DNA from: Deltaproteobacteria bacterium
Lineage (GTDB): Bacteria > UBA10199 > JADGCS01
Length of the DNA: 64,000 nt
Assembly: GCA_024233595.1 (NCBI GenBank)
Contig: JACKPK010000003.1
Span: forward strand, 62,001 to 126,000
Reading direction: 5' to 3'
A program made the translations under genes and the position numbers. Below are positions 17,382-25,928 of the stretch, in pieces (the stretch's first letter is position 1; each line of letters opens with the position of its first letter). The notes beneath the pieces were generated by a model. The model did no database searches. It was not told where the DNA came from and was given only the letters and a program-made list of their open reading frames with translations.

Positions 17382-18314
17382 TTACATTTTTACCGAAGCA
17401 AGTTGGTCTTTAAACTCTTTGATGTCTTTTTGGACAGCTTCTTTGACTGCTGCTTTGTGTTCTTCCAAGTGAGTGGTGAGAATGGAGCAGGGCACATGTT
17501 GTGCCACGCTTTCGGTGACGCTTCCCATGAAGAAACGTTTGAGGCCAGAGCGACCATGTGTGGTCATGGCCACAAGGCCAATGTCTTTGTCTTTTTGAAT
17601 GACGTGAATAATGGCATCGCTTGCTTTGCCGTCTAAAATAAGAGGCTCGGTGGGTATGCCATGTTTTTCTTTGAGCTCTTGCAAGCGCTTTTGTGTTTTT
17701 TGTTTGGCTTTGTCTAGGATCTGATTGAACTCGATGTAGTAGCTAAAGTCAGTGACATCCACCACGTTTACAAGTTGCACCACAGCGTTGAGTTGCCCAG
17801 AAAGTTTAAGTGCCAAAGGGATGATTTGTTCTGACTCGGGTGATTCATCGATGGGAACAAGGATCTTTTTAAATTGTCTTCTGGCCTCTTGTTTAACGAC
17901 CCAGACAGGGGTTGTGGCATGACGAATGCTTTGCTTAGCCACACTGCCCAAAAATGCTTCTTCTATGGCGTTGCGGCTATGACTTCCCATGACAATCAAA
18001 TCACAGTTTTGTTTTTCGGCGGCTTCGGCAATGGCAAGCCCTGGTGCTCCATGCAAGACAGAAATGCTGCCTAAGCCGTCTTTGTAGTCGGGAAGAAGGT
18101 GTTTGTTAACGGCATCGTTTAGAGATTTTTGAATGTCTTCTATATATTCTTTTGTGATGGGGATCACAAAAGCGTTGGCGACATCCTCGCTGAGAACATG
18201 CACAACGTTGACTTTACCCTGATTGCGCTTAGCCAAATCAAAAGCGGTTTTTAAAGCTTGGATGGCACTGTCAGAATAATCAAAAGCGACAAGTATGTTT
18301 TTAAAAATAGACAT
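17382..18314 (-). CDS. Tandem-domain universal stress protein
   Basis: 310 residues with two complete UspA domains. Domain 1 (about 1-145) carries VMGSHSRNAIEEAFLGSVAKQSI, and domain 2 (about 150-300) carries AMTTHGRSGLKRFFMGSVTESVA, both with the ATP-binding glycine pattern. A strong GGGAGGA lies 6 bases before the ATG. It is the first gene of a two-gene Usp operon, next to an FNR-like regulator and an ion channel. In other bacteria Usp genes are often in the FNR/anaerobic regulon. Confidence 0.92.
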   Translation of the reverse strand: MSIFKNILVAFDYSDSAIQALKTAFDLAKRNQGKVNVVHVLSEDVANAFVIPITKEYIEDIQKSLNDAVNKHLLPDYKDGLGSISVLHGAPGLAIAEAAEKQNCDLIVMGSHSRNAIEEAFLGSVAKQSIRHATTPVWVVKQEARRQFKKILVPIDESPESEQIIPLALKLSGQLNAVVQLVNVVDVTDFSYYIEFNQILDKAKQKTQKRLQELKEKHGIPTEPLILDGKASDAIIHVIQKDKDIGLVAMTTHGRSGLKRFFMGSVTESVAQHVPCSILTTHLEEHKAAVKEAVQKDIKEFKDQLASVKM

Positions 18315-18453
18315 GGTGAATCCTCCCTCACAAAATAATTGTTATCAGAAGCATAAGGCTTTGTGAGCAGGAAGCAACCCCTTTTGTAAAAAATACTCAA
18401 CGCAACAGAACAGGCTTAAGAATTTCAAGGAGATGTTGCCGGGTTTTGTGTGA

Positions 18454-18891
18454 TCAAGACTTGCTTTTTTGGGTTTCGCCAAGATCTTTCAAAGCCTTTT
18501 CCAAGTGTTTTACTTCTTGTTCGACTTCTTCAATATCGTGCCCGAGCAAGGCTTTGGCAAAAAGAGCGGTGTAAGATAAAAAGATCGCTGTGCCAGCAAG
18601 CATGAGCAAAATGCCGTGGACTCGTCCTAAGGTTGTGACAGGAGTGATGTCGCCATAACCAACGGTGGTGACCGTGGTGAATGCCCACCAGATAGCATCA
18701 AACACGCCATTCACCATTTGGTTTTCTTCGTGTTCAATAAAATAAAAGACCAAAGCGTTTAGGATGATGAAGCTATTGCCAATGATGGTGAGAGCAATGA
18801 AAAAAGGATCGATAAAAAGTCGGAAGACTTGGCGTGAAATGTGGCGCCAGCCGAACATGACGCGATCAATGTGCTTTTTGCGAGTGGCCAT
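18454..18891 (-). CDS. Small potassium channel (two-helix, Kch/ion_trans_2 type)
   Basis: 145-residue membrane protein with two transmembrane helices (about 33-53 and 88-110) flanking a pore loop. The selectivity filter is TTVTTVGYGDITP, the canonical K+ signature. A short charged C-terminal tail (EEVEQEVKHLEKALKDLGE) is probably a coiled coil for tetramer assembly. No RCK/TrkA domain is attached. It begins 6 bases after the FNR-like regulator gene and is probably cotranscribed with it. Confidence 0.9.
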   Translation of the reverse strand: MATRKKHIDRVMFGWRHISRQVFRLFIDPFFIALTIIGNSFIILNALVFYFIEHEENQMVNGVFDAIWWAFTTVTTVGYGDITPVTTLGRVHGILLMLAGTAIFLSYTALFAKALLGHDIEEVEQEVKHLEKALKDLGETQKSKS

Positions 18892-18897
18892 AAAGAA

Positions 18898-19605
18898 TCA
18901 GTACTCGATATTGGCTGTTTTAATCAATTCTTCTGCGTCTAAAATGGTGATGTTTTTGCCTTTGGTGGTGATGAGGCCTTGCGCTTTAAAATCGCTTAAG
19001 AGGCGAATGAGTGTTTCGGTAGCAGTCCCAACAAAATTGGCTAGTTCTTCTCGGCTTAGTTTTGCATTTAAAAGCCCAGGTTCTGCTTCGTTGGTGCCGT
19101 ATTTTTCTTTGAGGATCAAAAGGATTTCGGCCAAGCGTTCACGCACTGATTTTTGTGCCATGTCACGCACCAGGTTTTCAGCATCGCGTAGCTCGCGGGT
19201 TAGGTTTTGGATCAATTGCCAAGAGAATTCGGTGTTGGCTTTTAAAACAGAAAAGAAACTGTCGCGCTCTATAAAGCAGGCTTTTGATTCTTCAATGGCA
19301 GCCGCCGAAGCCGTGTAGAGATCCTCTCCTAAAAAGGAGCGGTAGCCAATGAGGTCGCCAGGTTTAGCAAGGCGAACAATTTGTTTGCGGCCATCAATGC
19401 CGTTCTTAAAGATTTTCACTTTGCCTTCTTGCAGACAGTAAACACCCGTGGGGCGATTGCCTTCGTGGAAAATCACTTCGCCTTTTTTAAACACTTTGTG
19501 ATTTTTAGAATCACTAATGCAATTTAACTCTTTTGAGTTTAAAGTGTCGAACGACTTGGGAGCAGAAGCGCAGCTTTCGCAATTGTGAGTTTTTCCTCGA
19601 TCCAT
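18898..19605 (-). CDS. CRP/FNR-family regulator with FNR-like cysteines
   Basis: Start chosen at ATG 19605 (MDRGKTHNCESC) because AAGGAGG sits just upstream; an ATG at 19671 would place the promoter box inside the gene. 235 residues: a cyclic-nucleotide-binding fold (HKVFKKGEVIFHEGNRPTGVY) followed by a helix-turn-helix (ELANFVGTATETLIRLLSDF). Cysteines 9, 12, 29 and 110 are present. C110 in AIEESKACFIERDSFF aligns with FNR Cys122, suggesting an oxygen-sensitive Fe-S cluster. The recognition helix keeps the Glu and Arg of FNR but has Ile for Ser. A matching box lies upstream at 19666-19677. Confidence 0.88.
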   Translation of the reverse strand: MDRGKTHNCESCASAPKSFDTLNSKELNCISDSKNHKVFKKGEVIFHEGNRPTGVYCLQEGKVKIFKNGIDGRKQIVRLAKPGDLIGYRSFLGEDLYTASAAAIEESKACFIERDSFFSVLKANTEFSWQLIQNLTRELRDAENLVRDMAQKSVRERLAEILLILKEKYGTNEAEPGLLNAKLSREELANFVGTATETLIRLLSDFKAQGLITTKGKNITILDAEELIKTANIEY

Positions 19606-19665
19606 GAGCCTCCTTAAATAACCACTTGGAAATTTCACGACTTGGGGGGAAAATAAAGCAAAATA

Positions 19666-19677
19666 TGACAAATGTCA
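19666..19677. promoter_or_regulatory. FNR-type binding box in a divergent promoter
   Basis: TGACAAATGTCA is a perfect TGAC-N4-GTCA dyad, the inner part of the FNR/DNR consensus TTGAC/T-N4-A/GTCAA. It sits 61 bases before the FNR-like start and 70 before the cytochrome start. It could therefore serve both autoregulation and activation of the cytochrome gene. Confidence 0.55.
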
Positions 19678-19746
19678 GGAAAATCTTGTTTGACTCTGGA
19701 GAGGTTCAGCTAGATTACTGGGAAAACTTTTTAAAAAAGAGGGGTT

Positions 19747-20175
19747 ATGCGTATTGATGGATCACAGAAAAAATTAATGTTTTTTTGTCTAATAATTGGA
19801 TTTTTTGCAGCAACGCTAGCTCAGGCAAAACCGCTGAGCAGCAAACAACAAAAGAATTTGGTAAATCAAGAAAGTCTTCGGGACCAAATGTCCAAAATGA
19901 TTATTAGCCTGGCAGATCTCGATATTTTAGTGAATCGCGATAAGGTTCAGGACTATGAAATTTTTCAAGAAGATGCTGAGCGCATTTTGGCAGCTATCAA
20001 GAAGATCAGAGAATTAGATAAAGACAAGGTTTTTGAACCCTTTCTAAAAGATTTAGAAAAACCAACTGAGAACCTTTTAAAATACTCGGTGCAAAAAAGT
20101 GAGAAGGCGCTCCGATACCCGGAAGAGATTTTCAATGCTTGTTTTCGCTGTCACCAAGCAAAGCGTGGCTATTAG
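19747..20175 (+). CDS. Periplasmic c-type cytochrome, cytochrome c'-like
   Basis: 142 residues with a Sec signal peptide (about 1-27, cut after AQA) and a helical body. A single heme motif CFRCH lies six residues from the C-terminus (CFRCHQAKRGY). A heme site at the extreme C-terminus of an all-helical 110-120-residue mature protein is characteristic of class II cytochromes c'. Electron transfer or gas binding in the periplasm is likely. AGAGGGG precedes ATG 19747. It is divergent from the FNR-like regulator and shares its promoter region with a candidate FNR box. Confidence 0.75.
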   Translation: MRIDGSQKKLMFFCLIIGFFAATLAQAKPLSSKQQKNLVNQESLRDQMSKMIISLADLDILVNRDKVQDYEIFQEDAERILAAIKKIRELDKDKVFEPFLKDLEKPTENLLKYSVQKSEKALRYPEEIFNACFRCHQAKRGY

Positions 20176-20870
20176 TTCGCGATCAGGTCAGTGAAAATTT
20201 TTTCTCCGGCTCGGATTGATTTAACACACCATTCTAAAAGAAGCGTGGTTTGCTCTTCTTGCGAAAGTTGCCATTGTACTTCTGGTTTTTGGCGCAGTTT
20301 GCTGGTTAAGATTTGCAGACACAAAGCAACAGAAACGGAAACATTGAAGCTCTGTGAAAAACCAAACATCGGTAGTTGCACTAAGGTGTCGGCTTGTTGG
20401 TGAGCTTCTTGACTCAGACCGTCTTTTTCGGTTCCAAACACAATGGCAAGCGGTTGCTCAGTATTAATGTGGTTAATGTCCTGGCTATGGGGCCCCAAGG
20501 TGGTGGCCAGAATTTGGTAGCCTCGATTTTTTAAATCAGAAAAACAATTAGCTGTGGACTTGTGTTTTTTTATGCTGAGCCAATTGCCTGCGCCCATGGA
20601 AATGCCTTTGGCGGGTTTGAAGCGTTTTTTATCTTCCACAACATCTAAATTTTGAATGCCGAAACAATCGCAGGAACGCACAGCGGCGCTAGCATTGTGC
20701 GGTTGGTAGAGGTCTTCTAAAACTACGCTGATTTGTCGTGTGCGTTTTGTTATGACCTCTTGGAAGCGTTCTAAACGACCTGGTTCCAGAAATACGTTTA
20801 GTTTTTCTATAATTGAATTTTGTTCGTTGCGGCTGAGTTGCTGAATTTTGTCTTTGGTTTCTTGGTTCAT
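20172..20870 (-). CDS. SpoU-family RNA 2'-O-methyltransferase, TrmH-like
   Basis: Start set at ATG 20870 (MNQETKDKIQ), which overlaps the stop of the upstream gene as ATGA. SPOUT-fold enzyme of 232 residues transferring methyl from SAM to a ribose 2'-OH, probably G18 of tRNA. Motif 1 is LEDLYQPHNASAAVRSCDCFG (Asn, Arg), motif 2 LAIVFGTEKDGLS, and motif 3 VQLPMFGFSQSFNVSVSVAL forms the knot. The final Gly-rich loop is replaced by M-x-G-F, as in TrmH. It is translationally coupled to a SAM hydrolase. Confidence 0.88.
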   Translation of the reverse strand: MNQETKDKIQQLSRNEQNSIIEKLNVFLEPGRLERFQEVITKRTRQISVVLEDLYQPHNASAAVRSCDCFGIQNLDVVEDKKRFKPAKGISMGAGNWLSIKKHKSTANCFSDLKNRGYQILATTLGPHSQDINHINTEQPLAIVFGTEKDGLSQEAHQQADTLVQLPMFGFSQSFNVSVSVALCLQILTSKLRQKPEVQWQLSQEEQTTLLLEWCVKSIRAGEKIFTDLIAN

Positions 20871-21661
20871 TTTTGCTTTTCTACGTGCACAGGGCAACCT
20901 TCTGAAATGTGATTGTGTTTAGAAAAATTGCCTTGGTTAATAGAAAACTCTAAAAAACCAGAGCTGCCAATTAAAGCTGTTTCAGAACCGTGTTCGCTTT
21001 CAGAATAATACGCTGCGATTTTATGAAATGTTTTTTGAGCAATGTTGAGCTGCCATTTTTGTGAAAAAGCATTTTCACCTAGTTCGCTTTTATGAATATC
21101 TGTGATGCAATTGCCAAAATGATCAATGCGAATGACTTCGCCTTCAAGAGGAAAATCTGTTCTTTTGGGTTTTGATTTTGCGGTGAAGCTTATTTTTTTT
21201 CCAATGTTTTCGGGAGAAACTCCTTTGGCTAAGAAGGCTGCGGCTGGTGAAAAAAGATCACGGCCATGAAATGTGTGTGAGTTTTTTGGAGTGTGAATTT
21301 TTTCGGGATCAAGTTCAAAAATTTCAGCATCGTGTTCGCGTTGTAAAATCAAATCAAAGAGGCCGTTGTCGGGGCCTATAAAGTTGTGGTGTTTTGTTTT
21401 AATCAAAAGACCTTTGCGCGAAGAGCCAACACCAGGATCCACAACAGCAACATGAATGGTCCCTGTTGGGAAGTCGTCGTAGCAGCAGGCTAGTTCAAAA
21501 CCGGCTTGTTTGATTTGAAAGTGTGGGATGCCGTGCGTGATGTCGATAATTTGCGCATGGGGGCAAATATTTAGAATAACGCCTTTCATGGCGCCAACGT
21601 AGTGGTTATTGGTTCCAAAATCAGAGAGAAGAGTGATTGTTTTTTGTTGTGATGACGTCAT
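20867..21661 (-). CDS. SAM hydroxide adenosyltransferase (DUF62 family)
   Basis: 264-residue member of the family that hydrolyses S-adenosylmethionine to adenosine and methionine. Diagnostic segments are TLLSDFGTNNHYVGAMKG at the N-terminus (Asp for ribose binding), IDITHGIPHFQIKQAG, VAVVDPGVGSSRKG and FIGPDNGLFD, with RIDHFGNCITDI in the C-terminal half. The physiological role of the family is unclear. It overlaps the downstream SAM-dependent methyltransferase gene by 4 bases. Cotranslation of a SAM consumer and a SAM hydrolase may be meaningful or accidental. Confidence 0.92.
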   Translation of the reverse strand: MTSSQQKTITLLSDFGTNNHYVGAMKGVILNICPHAQIIDITHGIPHFQIKQAGFELACCYDDFPTGTIHVAVVDPGVGSSRKGLLIKTKHHNFIGPDNGLFDLILQREHDAEIFELDPEKIHTPKNSHTFHGRDLFSPAAAFLAKGVSPENIGKKISFTAKSKPKRTDFPLEGEVIRIDHFGNCITDIHKSELGENAFSQKWQLNIAQKTFHKIAAYYSESEHGSETALIGSSGFLEFSINQGNFSKHNHISEGCPVHVEKQK

Positions 21662-21727
21662 TGTTTTTTACTTATTTCTTACAATTCAGTTCTCGCCAAA
21701 TCAGAAAAGAATTGGCATGTTTTTTTT

Positions 21728-23314
21728 ATGCAGCGAGTTTTTGCCCCAGGGGCTTTCATTGGTCCCATCCAAAATCTTGAATTAGCACCAGCTTCTGGTT
21801 TTTCAAATGGGGCTGAGCCTACAGTAGTGGCATTACCGCAACAAAGTCAAAGCCGGCAAATAAAAGCATCAACTCATCATGATTTCTCTCTTTTTATGGG
21901 CGACCGGTCTCTTGATCATTCGATTTTAGGTCGTTCTGTTTTAACAACTCAACAAAGGGAGTGTTCTAAACAAGCGCTTCAAGAAAATTTAGCGACACTG
22001 AGAAAATACCTTGGTATTTCATTTTTAGAGATCAAGCCCTGGCAAATTTCTTATTTGGCGGAAGCGGTGCATGCTGTGTCTCGTTTTTTAATCATGTCAG
22101 AGGCTGTGTTGTTTGTTTTTGATCAAGAAAGAAAAGAGACAAAGCTTTTACTGAGGCGTTTAAACAAGGCTTTGCATGACCGGGCAACACATTTGGTGAA
22201 ACGGTTTAGGCAAGGTAGCATTGGTAATCATGAACTATTCTTGAATGAATCAATTGCTTTGAAGCACGCTCTTCAAAATTTATACAAACTCAAAGTTCCG
22301 ATTACAGAGGATTTTGATTACGTAACCGTTTCCAAAGCCATTGCTGAAATCTGTCGCTCGTCGATTAAGGCACAAGAACCGCATCAGTTTCAAAGGCCAC
22401 GGCGATCACAGTTATTTCGGAAAGAAAAAAATGCTGTCGCGCGTTTCCAGAGTTACTGGGATTCAGCAGAACTAAGTGATGCCATGCCAGATTTAACAAA
22501 TTCAGATCCCACTCTCTTGGCAAGCTTGAATGATTTTAGAGGGAAAATTGAAAAAAATTATGAAGCCATGCGAGAACGATTTGTATTTTTACCAAATGAA
22601 TTTTTGAACGTTTTACAAATATGGTTTTCTAAAATGGAAGAAAACCCTGAGCTAGCAAGAAAAGTCATTTGCTTATGGAACAAATTATCTCGCTTTACTG
22701 ACTTTGAAGATGATCCCAATCTTTTTTCATCTTTTTTACGCATTCTATTATTCGCGCCAAATATGGAGACTCTGGATTTTGTCTTGTCCACTTTTGATTG
22801 CTATTGGAAAGTTGTGCGTGGCTTAAGGCAGACTTTAGGAAATTTAGGTGGCCAGTTTTACAATTACTACCGTTTGGGCTCAAACGACATGGGGACTCTC
22901 TACGAGCTGCGTGTTTTGGATTATTTTGGCAGCATGGAAGGGGTTAAGGTCAAAGCCTACGGTAAAAAATTTCACACAGGGGATCGGTGGCAGGAAGTGG
23001 ATTTGCTCATCGCCATTTGGGATCCCAACTTACAAGACGAACGGCTTTATTTTGTAGAAGTTAAATCCGGTCCGGCGCGGATAGGGAAAGCTCAATTTAA
23101 AAGATACGAGGACGCTATCGAAATGGACCGCGCAGCGGATAGGCGATCGGCCTTACTTTACGTCAGTCATCATTCTCCTTACGCCGGTGTCGATTGCTTT
23201 CGTGGTCGGGGCATAGTGCAAGCCACTTACAGCCAGTTTGGTTCTGGGGTTGTGGATGCGGAAAGTTTGCTTGGTTGGCACCAAGGTTACGAGGCTTTAT
23301 TGCGTGCGTCTTGA
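21728..23314 (+). CDS. Orphan protein with C-terminal PD-(D/E)XK nuclease-like domain
   Basis: I do not recognise this 528-residue protein as a named family. The N-terminal 390 residues are helical and basic, with no signal peptide or membrane helix. The last 130 residues contain GTLYELRVLDYF, then WQEVDLLIAIWD (about 420) and LYFVEVKSGPARIGKAQFKRY (about 440). The spacing E..EVD-x(15-18)-EVK is the PD-(D/E)XK nuclease core, as in the restriction-like Mrr/NERD/YraN-type folds. It could be a DNA-processing or defence enzyme. ATG 21728 has no clear Shine-Dalgarno sequence. The 3' end overlaps mqnC by 28 bases, tail to tail. Confidence 0.6.
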   Translation: MQRVFAPGAFIGPIQNLELAPASGFSNGAEPTVVALPQQSQSRQIKASTHHDFSLFMGDRSLDHSILGRSVLTTQQRECSKQALQENLATLRKYLGISFLEIKPWQISYLAEAVHAVSRFLIMSEAVLFVFDQERKETKLLLRRLNKALHDRATHLVKRFRQGSIGNHELFLNESIALKHALQNLYKLKVPITEDFDYVTVSKAIAEICRSSIKAQEPHQFQRPRRSQLFRKEKNAVARFQSYWDSAELSDAMPDLTNSDPTLLASLNDFRGKIEKNYEAMRERFVFLPNEFLNVLQIWFSKMEENPELARKVICLWNKLSRFTDFEDDPNLFSSFLRILLFAPNMETLDFVLSTFDCYWKVVRGLRQTLGNLGGQFYNYYRLGSNDMGTLYELRVLDYFGSMEGVKVKAYGKKFHTGDRWQEVDLLIAIWDPNLQDERLYFVEVKSGPARIGKAQFKRYEDAIEMDRAADRRSALLYVSHHSPYAGVDCFRGRGIVQATYSQFGSGVVDAESLLGWHQGYEALLRAS

Positions 23315-24372
23315 TTGCTTGGGGCCATTGGTCTGAACACGGGTGTGAACCCTTGCGCTTTGGCCTGTTCTAAAATCACTTTAATGTCTTTATTAATAAC
23401 CGCACCGGCTTTTTGTGTGACTTCATCTTCTAAGGGGATGTCAAAGTCATTGGCACCAAAGTGCAAGCCTTTAAGGGCATTTTCGTTTTGGGTGAGAACA
23501 GAGGTGCGCAGGTGCTTGATGTTATCGAGCGCTAAACGGCAAACGGCCAAATGACGTAAGTACTCTTCTTGGGTGATTTCTTTGCCGCCCCATTCAGTGT
23601 GTTCTGGTTTGTAAGTCCACGTCAAAAAACTAAACAGACCATTGGTTTGATCTTGTAGATCGCGCACACGCAAAAGATGTTCAATGCGTTCATCGATGCT
23701 CTCGTCAAAACCGATGACCATGGTGGCCGTGGTGTTCACGCCGGCTTCAATAATGTCCTTTTGTGCCTGCATGTAATCGTCGGCTGTGTACTTAAGCGGG
23801 CTGTGGCGTTCGCGAAATTCGTTGGTGAGGATTTCGGCACCGCCGCCTGTGATCCAACGCACGCCAGATGACTTTAAGGCTTTGGCAACTTGGCTGTAAG
23901 TTTTGTTCCAGCGTTTGGCCAAGTACATGAGCTCGGCCACAGTCAGGCCATAAAATTCGATTTGGTCGCCGTAGCGTTCGCGTAAACTGGCGTAAAGATC
24001 CTGGTACCATTCAATGTTAAGCTTGGGATGAAAGCCGCCATTAAAGCCCACAAAGTCACCACCAAGAGCAATGATTTCGTCAATTTTTGCAAAAATTTGA
24101 TCGCGTGCCAGCACGTAACTTTCGGAGGAAGAGGGCAAGCGGTAAAAGGCACAGTAATCACATTTAGCCACACAGACATTGGTGTAGTTGATGATACGCA
24201 TGATCAGGTAGGTGGCTTCTTGAGGATTGTGAAAGCGAGCACGAACCTTTGTGGCCAGGTTTTGCAGGTCTTCTAAGGAAGCCTCTGTGTAAAGGTAGTG
24301 TATTTCATCGCGCGTGAGTCTTTGCTTGGCATCGACCTTGCTTTGGATCTGTTCTTTCATTGCTTCCCTCAT
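23287..24372 (-). CDS. mqnC: Cyclic dehypoxanthinyl futalosine synthase (radical SAM)
   Basis: Radical SAM enzyme of the futalosine route to menaquinone; it cyclises dehypoxanthine futalosine. 361 residues, the usual size. The 4Fe-4S motif is CVAKCDYCAFYR (C-x3-C-x2-C, about 66-73), followed by GGFHPKL, SGVRWITGGGAEIL and HSPLKYTADDYM, shared with MqnC. MqnE and CofH are relatives, and the GGGAEI and YTADDYM segments favour MqnC. No other mqn genes are in view, although a UbiD-type decarboxylase lies at 36 kb. Confidence 0.82.
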   Translation of the reverse strand: MREAMKEQIQSKVDAKQRLTRDEIHYLYTEASLEDLQNLATKVRARFHNPQEATYLIMRIINYTNVCVAKCDYCAFYRLPSSSESYVLARDQIFAKIDEIIALGGDFVGFNGGFHPKLNIEWYQDLYASLRERYGDQIEFYGLTVAELMYLAKRWNKTYSQVAKALKSSGVRWITGGGAEILTNEFRERHSPLKYTADDYMQAQKDIIEAGVNTTATMVIGFDESIDERIEHLLRVRDLQDQTNGLFSFLTWTYKPEHTEWGGKEITQEEYLRHLAVCRLALDNIKHLRTSVLTQNENALKGLHFGANDFDIPLEDEVTQKAGAVINKDIKVILEQAKAQGFTPVFRPMAPSNQDARNKAS

Positions 24373-24657
24373 AGAAACAAAGGGGCCTTTAGGTCAATAG
24401 GGTGTCTCCCTTAAGCTCAGCGCGTCGAAAGAAGCGCGTGTGTTAGCAATAGAAACTCCTGTTAAATGATGTTAAATCATTTGGTAAGATTTTTATTTGC
24501 TTTCTCGCATGCTTTGTAGGGCGAGCGACAATTTTCTAATTTAAAAAACTCCTGATTGTTTTTCGAAGCTTATAAAAAGTTTTCTGGCGGATTTTTCTCT
24601 TTTCCAGAGCGTCTTGATCCCCTATAATAAGAAAGTTCGGGGTGTGTGGCTTGAGAC
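24373..24657. promoter_or_regulatory. Intergenic region with candidate promoter of the pilin genes
   Basis: 285 bases without a gene. A perfect TATAAT (24623-24628) lies 30 bases upstream of the GTG start of the first pilin-like gene. The expected -35 position holds only TTTTCC, so an activator or alternative factor may be needed. Nothing else is recognised. Confidence 0.35.
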
Positions 24658-25479
24658 GTGACATCATTGATCAAGCATAAAAAAATTTTAAAATCACTGT
24701 GGTCCTGCGTTCGCGCTCAGACCGGTTCGGCACTTTTGCCTACAGTCATGTCTTTACTTGTTATGGGCATGATGTCGGCGTCTGTGTTGAGTGTGCGTTC
24801 TAGCGAATTTTCTGAATCGACCAATCACATTGCAAAAATAAAATCCGACTACGTTGCCGTGGGCGCTATTGAGTACGCCTTGCATGAACTTGCTTGGGGC
24901 CTTTCGCCAAGTACTCCAGCAGGAGGGCTTGATTTTGCTGGCGGTAATTTTGAAGTCGATGCTGATCCTGCCTTGGGAACCGTTTCGGTTGTGGGTGATG
25001 TGCAAGGTGCTCAAACAGAGTACGATCTGAACGCGCGTTTTTCTAAAGATTGCATCGAACTCAGTTTTGATGATGCTCAGTTTGTGTTTGAAGCAACAAG
25101 TGGTGGCCTAGAAGATCTCAAGTACCGCAAAAAATGTCATCATCGCCTTATTCTGTCTGGCATGGTGATCACATGGGATAGTCCAAGTGGCGTGCAAAAA
25201 ATTCGTAAGATCACTTGTGACAATGGCAATGAGCTGCAGGATCTTTATCAGGGCTGGAGCATTCCTTACATAGGCACCCCTGAAGATGGTGCGAATAGCG
25301 GTGAGCAAATCAATGTGGCTGACCTGATGATCGAAAATGATTCTTGGTTAACTTGTACCGAGATCACCATGAGTTACGCTATTGGTGAAAAACCAAGTGA
25401 TGGCACGCAGTTTAGTTTTTTACTGCAGTTTGCCGATGGCAGCGAGTATTTGGAGAGCATTATCTATGAAGAAGATTAA
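24658..25479 (+). CDS. Type IV pilus assembly-like protein (PilX-like N-terminus)
   Basis: 273 residues. After a short basic leader comes TGSALLPTVMSLLVMGMMSASVLSVRSS, a single hydrophobic helix of the type found in PilX-like minor pilins (GSALL in place of the GFTLIE prepilin motif). The remainder is a secreted beta-rich domain with four cysteines (about residues 126, 157, 187 and 221). The GTG start at 24658 is tentative, because no strong ribosome-binding site is seen. It overlaps the next pilin-like gene by 14 bases, so the three genes to 26441 form one operon. Likely exported and part of a pilus tip or secretion pseudopilus. Confidence 0.6.
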   Translation: MTSLIKHKKILKSLWSCVRAQTGSALLPTVMSLLVMGMMSASVLSVRSSEFSESTNHIAKIKSDYVAVGAIEYALHELAWGLSPSTPAGGLDFAGGNFEVDADPALGTVSVVGDVQGAQTEYDLNARFSKDCIELSFDDAQFVFEATSGGLEDLKYRKKCHHRLILSGMVITWDSPSGVQKIRKITCDNGNELQDLYQGWSIPYIGTPEDGANSGEQINVADLMIENDSWLTCTEITMSYAIGEKPSDGTQFSFLLQFADGSEYLESIIYEED

Positions 25480-25885
25480 AAATCAAAAAGGCATGACTCT
25501 GATTGAGTCGACTTTGACTATCATGATTTTAGCGATTGGTTTTTTACCAACGGTGACTCTGATGCAAAGTTTTATGAAAAAACATGTGGTGCCTGGTTAC
25601 GAAACAGAGGCTTATTTGTTGGCAAAAGATCGTTTGGAAGAGGTCTTGGTCGACAAGTCTTTTGATGGTTTTTCTTCGGTGGAATCCGAGCTTTATTCTA
25701 CAGATGTGGTCACGCAAAACGGCATGAACTACACGAGAACCGTGAACGTGTTGGAGGTCAGCTCTTCTGATTTGAGCACTCCAGAGGTGGACAGTGGTGT
25801 GAAGCTTGTGACCGTGCAGGTGAGTTTTGATGTGGGCAGCGAAAAAACCATTCAGGTGCAGAGTGTGGTGACTGATTACATTTAA
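25466..25885 (+). CDS. Type IV prepilin-like protein (PilV-like)
   Basis: 139 residues from ATG 25466. MKKIKNQKGMTLIESTLTIMILAIG is a class III signal: basic leader, cleavage after Gly9, N-methylated Met, Glu at +5 and a hydrophobic helix. A small C-terminal beta domain follows. A minor pilin or pseudopilin processed by PilD-type peptidase is expected. Its first codons lie inside the 3' end of the preceding gene, and the PilW-like gene follows after 43 bases. Confidence 0.82.
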   Translation: MKKIKNQKGMTLIESTLTIMILAIGFLPTVTLMQSFMKKHVVPGYETEAYLLAKDRLEEVLVDKSFDGFSSVESELYSTDVVTQNGMNYTRTVNVLEVSSSDLSTPEVDSGVKLVTVQVSFDVGSEKTIQVQSVVTDYI

Positions 25886-25928
25886 ATGATTGGGCTTTAA
25901 AATTTTAACAACAACGGGAGCGACAACA

